From an uncultured Persicitalea sp. (GTDB taxonomy: Bacteria; Bacteroidota; Bacteroidia; Cytophagales; Spirosomataceae), in the NCBI GenBank assembly GCA_950075905.1, contig CATMVR010000003.1, positions 1 to 33,495 on the forward strand: a stretch of DNA of 33,495 nt, written 5' to 3'. Within the stretch, counting starts at the first letter, position 1. The number at the start of each line of letters is the position of its first letter. Both the position numbers and the translations under genes were made by a program. Shown here piece by piece: positions 17,258-24,403 of the stretch. The notes beneath the pieces were generated by a model. The model was not told the origin of the DNA. It searched no databases and saw nothing but the letters and a program-made list of their open reading frames with translations.

Positions 17258-18604
17258 ATGAAAGAGTACGATCTGTTTGTGATCGGTACAGGAATGGCCG
17301 GAGTAACCATCGCCACCAAATGTGCCAAAAAAGGGTTAAAAGTTGGTATTGCCGACTACAGGCCCTACGGGGGTACCTGCGCCTTGCGTGGGTGCGACCC
17401 AAAAAAAATCCTGCTGGACGTAGCCAAAGCTAAAAAGGAGATCGATACCTATAAGGGCAAGGGGCTGAAGGGCGAAGGAAGTATAAGCTGGCCTGAGCTG
17501 GTGAAGTTTATGCGGGGGTTTACCGACCCCATGCCGGAGAAAATGGAGAAGAGTTATCAGGAGGCGGGGATCGATACTTACCACGAAGCGGCTTTTTTTA
17601 CCGGAGAAAACACGTTACAGGTTGGAAATACAACGATCAAAGCGGCTAAAATCGTGATTGCTACCGGGGCGCGCCCGCGTACTCTGGACATGCTCGGGGC
17701 GGAGTTTATGCTGGTAAGTGATGATCTGTTTCAGCTGGACGAGCTTCCTGAGAGTATTACGTTTTTAGGGGGTGGGTATGTCGCTTTCGAATTTGCCCAT
17801 CTGATGGCGTTGGCGGGGGTGAAGGTGACGATCCTCGACAGGGGAGAGAGGCCCCTGAAGCACTTTGAAGAAGAGCTTGTGCAGCATGTGGTAGAAGCTT
17901 CCAAAGCACTTGGAATAAAAATCTTGACCCGAACAGAAGCTGTAGAAGTCCAAAAATCGGGCGATAAGCTACGGGTTATTGCCAGAACGGAGCAGGGCGA
18001 AGAGACTATTGAAAGCCAACGGGTGGTCAATGCCGCTGGTCGGGTTCCTGAAATTGACCGTCTGGATCTGGAAAAAGGACAGGTAGCCTTTGGAAAGAAG
18101 GGGATTCAGGTGAACGAATATCTACAAAGTACTACCAACCCGAATGTATATGCAGCCGGCGATATCGCCGAAAGTAAGGGCCTGCCCTTAACTCCGGTGG
18201 CCGTGAATGAAGGACATGCCGTGGCGGCCAACATCCTTAAAGGAAACCACAAAGCTCCCGCCTATATTGAGATGCCAACGGTGGTCTTTACGATTCCGGA
18301 AATAGCCCGGGTGGGCTTGTCCGAAGCGCAGGCCAGGGAGCAGAACATTGCCTATAAAGTGAAATCCGGTGATGGCGCCGGCTGGTACAATGCCTACCGT
18401 TCGCAGGCGGATGCCTATGCCTATAAAGTTTTAATCAGCAAGGAGGAGGGTACTATTCTGGGGGCCCACCTGGTGGGACCCGCGGCAGGCGAAACCATCA
18501 ACCTGTTTGCGATGGCCATAAAAGGGAAACTCACGGCAAAGGACCTGAAAAGCATGATGTACAGCTACCCTTCCTGGGCGTCCGATCTGGGTCATATGGT
18601 TTAA
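17258..18604 (+). CDS. FAD/NAD(P) disulfide oxidoreductase, MerA-like position but without canonical MerA motifs
   Basis: FVIGTGMAGVTIATKCAKKG (FAD), GGTCALRGCDPKKILLD (redox pair), VYAAGDIAESKGLPLTPVA. No N-terminal HMA and no C-terminal Cys-Cys. Confidence 0.87.
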   Translation: MKEYDLFVIGTGMAGVTIATKCAKKGLKVGIADYRPYGGTCALRGCDPKKILLDVAKAKKEIDTYKGKGLKGEGSISWPELVKFMRGFTDPMPEKMEKSYQEAGIDTYHEAAFFTGENTLQVGNTTIKAAKIVIATGARPRTLDMLGAEFMLVSDDLFQLDELPESITFLGGGYVAFEFAHLMALAGVKVTILDRGERPLKHFEEELVQHVVEASKALGIKILTRTEAVEVQKSGDKLRVIARTEQGEETIESQRVVNAAGRVPEIDRLDLEKGQVAFGKKGIQVNEYLQSTTNPNVYAAGDIAESKGLPLTPVAVNEGHAVAANILKGNHKAPAYIEMPTVVFTIPEIARVGLSEAQAREQNIAYKVKSGDGAGWYNAYRSQADAYAYKVLISKEEGTILGAHLVGPAAGETINLFAMAIKGKLTAKDLKSMMYSYPSWASDLGHMV

Positions 18605-18644
18605 GGGTTGATTATACCGACCTCTCCCCGCATCATTTTATTTT

Positions 18645-19292
18645 TTATACCCGTCGGGGGGGAGTGGGTTGCATGGCGCGCGACATACCCTGCTGGACAA
18701 ATTCCGAAACGGCTTTATGGTCATGCTGTTGTATCAGCTTAACTACCTGCGGATCGTCGGAGGTTTCCACAACCACGATGCCGTTCTCAATGTCTTCATA
18801 ATCAATCTTTATTTTATCGGCCTGGTCGAATAGTTCGCGAAAGAGGGGGTCCATTTGCCGGATAGGCTTCTTCTCTTCCATTCTCTCTTTCATCTGCCGC
18901 ACATGCTGTTGGATAACGGAGGGCAGTTGAGGGTCATCAGAAGTCGTCCAGGTCTTTACCCCATTAGGCAGATTCTCCATCCGGCGGGAAATCTTGCCGT
19001 GCTCCATCAACAGTTGCCGGATACTCCTCATGTCCTCCATCATGCCGGGGCCCATTTTGCCAGACATCATAGCCTCATGCATTTCTTCGGTCATCATGCC
19101 TTCTCCCTGCATCATGTGTTCTCCGTCCATCATACCGCCCCCCATCCCCTCATGGGATGGCCCTTCACTCCTGGTAGCAGGAGGTTGGCTTTCCGACTGG
19201 TCATTATCAGAACCACACCCAAGCAGGACCAGGGTTGAGAGCGCCAGCAGCAGGAAACAGGCTTTTACCGTTACAAATTGGAATCGCTTCAT
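18645..19292 (-). CDS. Met/His-rich lipoprotein, putative metal binding
   Basis: Lipobox STLVLLGC; GMGGGMMDGEHMMQGEGMMTEEMHEAMMSGKMGPGMM; two TSDDPQ...(V)IQQH segments. Confidence 0.75.
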   Translation of the reverse strand: MKRFQFVTVKACFLLLALSTLVLLGCGSDNDQSESQPPATRSEGPSHEGMGGGMMDGEHMMQGEGMMTEEMHEAMMSGKMGPGMMEDMRSIRQLLMEHGKISRRMENLPNGVKTWTTSDDPQLPSVIQQHVRQMKERMEEKKPIRQMDPLFRELFDQADKIKIDYEDIENGIVVVETSDDPQVVKLIQQHDHKAVSEFVQQGMSRAMQPTPPRRV

Positions 19293-19433
19293 AGGGATTA
19301 AAATGAATTTATATAGGCGTTACCTGATTACTACGGTGCTTTTCCGTGTCGAAAAAAGGGAGGACTCAATCCCAATACATAGCATGGTTTTCGAAAGGAA
19401 GAAATAGTAGGGAGAGCCCATTTTCTCACTAAC

Positions 19434-19886
19434 TCATTTTTGAAGCCGATCGAGCATCGCTTTCATCTGAGCGATCTCCTTTTCCTGGGCCTTGATAATG
19501 TCGTCGGCAAGTTGTCTGACTTCCGGGTCTTCAATCGAAGCATTCTGGCTTGTTAAAATAGCGGAGGAGTGGTGCGGTATCATGGCCTTCATGTACTGCA
19601 CGTCCCCCACAAACGTTTGATTTCTCAATAACGCAAACACCCCCACAAACACACTGATACTGGTGATATAAATAGCAGTGTTGATTTTTTTATCTTTATA
19701 CATATCTCCCATGAAAATCAGCATGAACAAACCCATGGGAGATACCATCAGCAGCGTCATATAAAGCCGGTTCAGGCTAAGATAGATGTGATCCACGCTA
19801 TCTACATTCAGGAACATAACGGAATACATCACAACGAACGAAACCGCCAGCATTAAGGCGAATTTTGAATAAGGGTTGCTTTTCAT
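19434..19886 (-). CDS. DUF305-family membrane protein
   Basis: MIPHHSSAILTSQNASIEDPEVRQLADDIIKAQEKEIAQMKAML is the DUF305 signature, after TM helices. Confidence 0.85.
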   Translation of the reverse strand: MKSNPYSKFALMLAVSFVVMYSVMFLNVDSVDHIYLSLNRLYMTLLMVSPMGLFMLIFMGDMYKDKKINTAIYITSISVFVGVFALLRNQTFVGDVQYMKAMIPHHSSAILTSQNASIEDPEVRQLADDIIKAQEKEIAQMKAMLDRLQK

Positions 19887-19992
19887 TGGATAAAGATGTT
19901 TGGTAAAAAAATGGTTTAAAATACCGATATGGAGTATCCTTAAATGAATCTAACTTTCGGGAATTCACTTTGCCGCTCCCCGGTTTTTTTAC

Positions 19993-20024
19993 ATGCCTGA
20001 CTCCTTTAAAAGGAAGTCAGGCAT
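19993..20024. terminator. Hairpin at the end of the DUF2911 gene
   Basis: ATGCCTGACT / AGTCAGGCAT 10-bp stem, extendable with one bulge. Weak U-tract on both strands. Confidence 0.45.
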
Positions 20025-20030
20025 TTGTGT

Positions 20031-20588
20031 TTATTTATTCTGAAAGGGCAGGGAAATGCTAAGTTTGTCCCAATGCATTCTTATTTCGCCTTTCTTTTTT
20101 CCTTCGGGCACTACCTCGTAGGTAAGGGCCTCGGTTACGTTCTGGTGCATTTCGGGTTTTACCTGTACCCGTACCATATCCTGCTCGGGCTTGTAATCAT
20201 CGGCCAGGTGCATGTCCCAGTCCTTGCTCAGGATGAGCGTCCACTCCTTGGGACCAGGAATGGTAAAAAAACCATACTTACCCTTGGGAACCAGCTTGCC
20301 GTTGATGGTAACGTCCTGAGAGAAATCGATCCAGGTCGCTTTGTGGGCACCCGAGGCCCATACCTGGTCGTAGGCCACCAGCCCGTTCCAAATTTGTCGC
20401 CCCCGCACACTGGGCGATCCATAATCGACATGAACGTGGTTGTCACCCACCATGGCCATGGCGGATTGCCGTGGACTTTTGGGCTTGGGTTTGGCCGTTT
20501 CAGATTCGGCCGGTTGATGATGCTCGTGCTGGGCATAGGTAGCGCTGCTAATCAGGACGGCTACAAAGACATGGAGGATGGTTTTCAT
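20031..20588 (-). CDS. DUF2911 domain protein, exported
   Basis: SPRQSAMAMVGDNHVHVDYGSPSVRGRQIWNGLVAYDQVWASGAHKATWIDFSQDVTINGKLVPKGKYGFFTIPG. Confidence 0.85.
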   Translation of the reverse strand: MKTILHVFVAVLISSATYAQHEHHQPAESETAKPKPKSPRQSAMAMVGDNHVHVDYGSPSVRGRQIWNGLVAYDQVWASGAHKATWIDFSQDVTINGKLVPKGKYGFFTIPGPKEWTLILSKDWDMHLADDYKPEQDMVRVQVKPEMHQNVTEALTYEVVPEGKKKGEIRMHWDKLSISLPFQNK

Positions 20589-20593
20589 ATAAA

Positions 20594-22657
20594 CTATTGG
20601 ATTTGGTTGGTTTTGATTTGTTTCTTTAAAAGTTGGGCATTGATGGCCACAACGATCGTACTCAGGCTCATGAAGACGGCCCCGATGGCCGGTCCTAACA
20701 CGAAACCCGATGAGTAAAACACCCCGGCAGCCAGGGGGATAGCGAACACATTATAGCCCGTTGCCCACACCAGATTCTGGATCATCTTCCGATACGTGGC
20801 CTTGCCGAACAGGATCAGGTTGGCTATATCCTGCGGATTGCTATTGACGAGAATGATATCGGCCGTTTCGGCCGCTACGTCGGTTCCTGAACCAACCGCA
20901 ATGCCCACGTCGGCCTGGGCCAGCGCGGGGGCGTCGTTGACTCCGTCGCCCGTCATGGCTACAAACTCGTTTTTCGATTGTAGTTCTTTTACAATCTCCA
21001 CTTTCTGGTGGGGAAGTACCTCGGCGTAGTAGCCATCCAGCCCGAGATGATCACTGACCGCTTTGGCGGTTTTCTCGTTATCACCGGTGGCCATCAGTAC
21101 TTTGATATTATTCCGTTTAAAGACCGCGATGGCCTCTTTGGATTCGGGACGGATCTCGTCGGCCAGGGCGATGTAGCCGGCTAATTTTCCTTCGACCAGT
21201 ACAAATACAATGGTTTCGGCGGCATCGCCGGAAGCCGCTTCCGGGAGCGCAATATTCGCATCCCGCAGGTAGCCCGGACTCACCACTTTCACTTCTTTCC
21301 CTTCCACTATTGCCTCAACCCCCTTGCCCGTAATGGCATGGAAGTTTTCCGGCTTTGGTACGTCTATCTCATCTTCTTTTACTTTCCGCATGATGCCTAC
21401 GGCAATGGGGTGTTCGGAACTTTGCTCCAAAGCACTCGCCAGCCTGAGCAGTTCTTTGGAGGTATAGGCGGGATCAACGGATTCGAGCCGGGTTACGCCA
21501 AAATTGCCCCTGGTAAGGGTACCCGTTTTGTCAAAAAGCAGGGCGGTAATCTTGCGGGATTCCTCAAAGGCGGTCCGGTTGCGGATGAGCAGCCCGTTCT
21601 GAGCCGATACTGACGTGGATATGGCTACAACCAGAGGAATAGCCAGACCCAGGGCGTGCGGACAGGTTATGACCATGACGGTGACCATTCGTTCCAGGGC
21701 GTAGACGAAAGGAAAACCGAGTAATAGCCACACGGCCAGGGTGCCAAAGCCGACCGCCAAAGCGATGTAGGTGAGCCATTTGGCGGCCTTGTCCGACAGG
21801 TTTTGCATCCTGGACTTGGATTTCTGAGCCTCCTGGACCAGGGTAATTACCTTCGTCAGGTAGCTGTCTTTTCCGGTATGCAGCACCCGAACCCTCAGGG
21901 AGCTGTTGCCATTGATCGAACCCCCGATTACCCGGTCGTTTATCTCTTTTTTAGCGGGCTTTGACTCTCCCGTCAGCATGGACTCATTCAGGTAGCCGGA
22001 GCCTTCGACCAGAAGTCCATCGGCGGGTACCTTTTCACCGGGCTTCACCAGAATGATGTCTTCTTTTTGTAATTCTTCCAGCTTGATATCTTCTATACTA
22101 TCACCCCTTACACGGTGGGCTTCGGCCGGCATCATGCTCACCAGCAGTTCCAGCGATTTGGAGGCTCCGAGTACGCTTTTCATTTCGATCCAGTGCCCCA
22201 GTAGCATAATGGCGATCAGGGTAGCCAGCTCCCAGAAGAAGTCCATGCCCGGCAGGCCAAATACCGTGGCGGTACTGTAAAAGTACGCCACGCTGATGGC
22301 CATTGCAATCAATGTCATCATACCAGGTGCTCCCTGCCGCACCTCATCCCGGAAACCCTTGATAAACGGCCATCCTCCATAAAAGTACACTATGGTGGAA
22401 AGGGCAAAAAGAACGTAATTACTACCGGGAAATGTATACTCGTAGCCGAAGAATCCCTGGATCATGGGCGAGAGAAACAGGATGGGAACCGTAAGTGCCA
22501 GCGTTATCCAGAATCTCTTCTTGAAATCTTCAATCATCATCCGGTGATGGTCATGACCCATGTGGCCATGACCCGGATTGGACGAATGCGACATCTGACC
22601 ATGATCCATTTTTGAATGATCCATCGGCTGCTGCACTGTATGCTTATGGTTTTCCAT
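20594..22657 (-). CDS. copB: Copper-translocating P-type ATPase, CPH (P1B-3, CopB-like) type
   Basis: ITCPHALGLAIPLVVAISTSVSAQNGLLIRNR (CPH), DKTGTLTRG, TGDGVNDAPALAQADVGIAVGSGTDVA, YNVFAIPLAAG, MSLSTIVVAINA; His-rich N-terminus. Confidence 0.94.
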   Translation of the reverse strand: MENHKHTVQQPMDHSKMDHGQMSHSSNPGHGHMGHDHHRMMIEDFKKRFWITLALTVPILFLSPMIQGFFGYEYTFPGSNYVLFALSTIVYFYGGWPFIKGFRDEVRQGAPGMMTLIAMAISVAYFYSTATVFGLPGMDFFWELATLIAIMLLGHWIEMKSVLGASKSLELLVSMMPAEAHRVRGDSIEDIKLEELQKEDIILVKPGEKVPADGLLVEGSGYLNESMLTGESKPAKKEINDRVIGGSINGNSSLRVRVLHTGKDSYLTKVITLVQEAQKSKSRMQNLSDKAAKWLTYIALAVGFGTLAVWLLLGFPFVYALERMVTVMVITCPHALGLAIPLVVAISTSVSAQNGLLIRNRTAFEESRKITALLFDKTGTLTRGNFGVTRLESVDPAYTSKELLRLASALEQSSEHPIAVGIMRKVKEDEIDVPKPENFHAITGKGVEAIVEGKEVKVVSPGYLRDANIALPEAASGDAAETIVFVLVEGKLAGYIALADEIRPESKEAIAVFKRNNIKVLMATGDNEKTAKAVSDHLGLDGYYAEVLPHQKVEIVKELQSKNEFVAMTGDGVNDAPALAQADVGIAVGSGTDVAAETADIILVNSNPQDIANLILFGKATYRKMIQNLVWATGYNVFAIPLAAGVFYSSGFVLGPAIGAVFMSLSTIVVAINAQLLKKQIKTNQIQ

Positions 22658-22771
22658 TGTCTTTTTATTTTTATGATTCTCTATTTTACAGAAGCGTAGA
22701 AGGTACTAATTGATTAGCCAGTCTTACTGAATTACCACTTTGAGAAATCGGCACCATTTAAGTTGCCCATG

Positions 22772-23323
22772 CTACGGTTTCAGGCCTTGTTTTGGAGTCT
22801 TTTTTTTCAAATGAAAACTTAGCCAGTACACCAGAGCTGGCAAAAGGGTAAACTGTAACACCGGGGATAATCCTACCTCTACAAAAGGCAAAAGAGGCAT
22901 GGATGCTGCATAGGCCCAGTTGCCTTCCCAGGTGTGCCGTATTTCCGCCAGAATGGCTCCCAAAGCCCCTACGCTCATCAGGGCAAGTACCCGCCCCACG
23001 GTAGGGCTTCCCATCCAAAAGGGCTCCTTCAAAATGGAAGCAAAACCCTGATAAAGCAGGAGTACCATTAGTACATCGGCTAAGGAAGCCAGGGTACAAA
23101 AGCTGATATGCTGAAAATCGTAGACATACCCTTCGTACAGGGGTCCTTGGGCCAGCTCCCAGGTTAGGTTAAGCACAAAGGCCAGAATGGCGATCCGGGC
23201 CATCAATCGTTTAAAAAAAGATTGATCTTCCGTTTTTTTCAGCAGGTACACATATGTTCCTATCACCAGTGAGAGTACAATCACCGGAACAATAAACAAG
23301 CTTACATGGAGGTCTTTTAGCAT
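22772..23323 (-). CDS. Polytopic membrane protein of unknown function
   Basis: About 5-6 hydrophobic segments; AILAFVLNLTWELAQGPLYEGYVYD. Confidence 0.65.
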   Translation of the reverse strand: MLKDLHVSLFIVPVIVLSLVIGTYVYLLKKTEDQSFFKRLMARIAILAFVLNLTWELAQGPLYEGYVYDFQHISFCTLASLADVLMVLLLYQGFASILKEPFWMGSPTVGRVLALMSVGALGAILAEIRHTWEGNWAYAASMPLLPFVEVGLSPVLQFTLLPALVYWLSFHLKKKTPKQGLKP

Positions 23324-23332
23324 ACGTACTGC

Positions 23333-24028
23333 TTAATGGCTATGCTCTTTTTCTGATTCCAGATAGTGCCCCTGAGGGCCAACCCCTTCAATGAACACCA
23401 GCTGAGCCCCGTGGTGTCCGGCCATACTTACGGTGTAGGCAGCGGCCAGCAATGTTAAGGCCACCACTGCCTCCGCCCAGGTTTTTCGGTGAAATACAAA
23501 ATGACTCAGTCCTTTCATCACGGTGGCAATGCCGCTTAGCCAGAGGGTCCATTGGGCGTAGGTATCGTGGGTTTCGTATACCTTTCGGGCCTGTTCCGTC
23601 AGGTCGCTTACGTGGGGGTGGGTCCACACGGCGGCGGCATAGGCGCCGACAAAGCCCACCAGAACAGCTCCCATGACGATCCAGCTCAGCGCTTCCCTGA
23701 AAACAAAGAATGAAATCAGCTGAAGCATGGCGGCAAAAACCAGCAGCATAATGGGTATGTGTACTACCAGCGGGTGAAGGTTAGGAAAGTCACTCAGCTC
23801 GGCGGTGCCGGTAATAGGATGTTCTGAATGCATGGATTCTGCCTCTCGCTGGTGTTGTGTAGCGGCCTGTATCGATTCGGTAGTGTCCTGATGTTTGTCC
23901 GAATCGTTGTCGTGGGCTAAGGCTGCCGTGGAAAGAAACAGCAGCATCAGGATTCTTCTGTTCAATACACTGATTGCTTGTAACATACCTGTTATTTTTT
24001 GTGAATAAAAAGTACCACCTATCGGCAA
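23333..24028 (-). CDS. DUF2231-like membrane protein
   Basis: DFPNLHPLVVHIPIMLLVFAAMLQLISFF and subsequent TM helices. First residues of the ORF may not be the true start. Confidence 0.75.
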   Translation of the reverse strand: MPIGGTFYSQKITGMLQAISVLNRRILMLLFLSTAALAHDNDSDKHQDTTESIQAATQHQREAESMHSEHPITGTAELSDFPNLHPLVVHIPIMLLVFAAMLQLISFFVFREALSWIVMGAVLVGFVGAYAAAVWTHPHVSDLTEQARKVYETHDTYAQWTLWLSGIATVMKGLSHFVFHRKTWAEAVVALTLLAAAYTVSMAGHHGAQLVFIEGVGPQGHYLESEKEHSH

Positions 24029-24042
24029 AGTAAACGTGCTTA

Positions 24043-24315
24043 TTAGGATTCAGGCCTGAGCCTGTCCACGAATTTCTCTTTCAATTCGGTAAGTGAGGCG
24101 TGCAGGAACTGGTTGCTATCTCCTGAAAGCTCCATCATTTTTTCAGATAGCTCTTTTTCAAAGACCTCCCGTTGCTTTCGATAGGCTTCTTCTTTCATAT
24201 CAACAGAAGAAAGTTCCCTATCCTGGTAGCGCGTTTGTAGTTCACGTTTGTGCTTTTCCAGTTCAGCTTCGGCGTACGTCCGGAATGTTTCCAGGGGTTG
24301 TGTGTTCTTTTCCAT
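24043..24315 (-). CDS. Small charged coiled-coil protein
   Basis: 90 aa, Glu/Lys/Arg-rich helical: TYAEAELEKHKRELQTRYQDRELSSVDMKEEAYRKQREVFEKELSEKMMEL. Confidence 0.5.
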   Translation of the reverse strand: MEKNTQPLETFRTYAEAELEKHKRELQTRYQDRELSSVDMKEEAYRKQREVFEKELSEKMMELSGDSNQFLHASLTELKEKFVDRLRPES

Positions 24316-24403
24316 TGTTTTTAGTCTAAAGGTTTAGTATTCTAATTAGCATGGGTACGGGTCTTTACCGTAAAGCCCGGGACTGTTCAGTCCGGAGGGT
24401 GGG

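Noticed and set aside
17258-18604. Naming this gene merA outright
   Set aside because: Lacks the MerA GTCVNVGCVPSK active site and C-terminal Cys pair, so only a MerA-like flavoprotein is supported.
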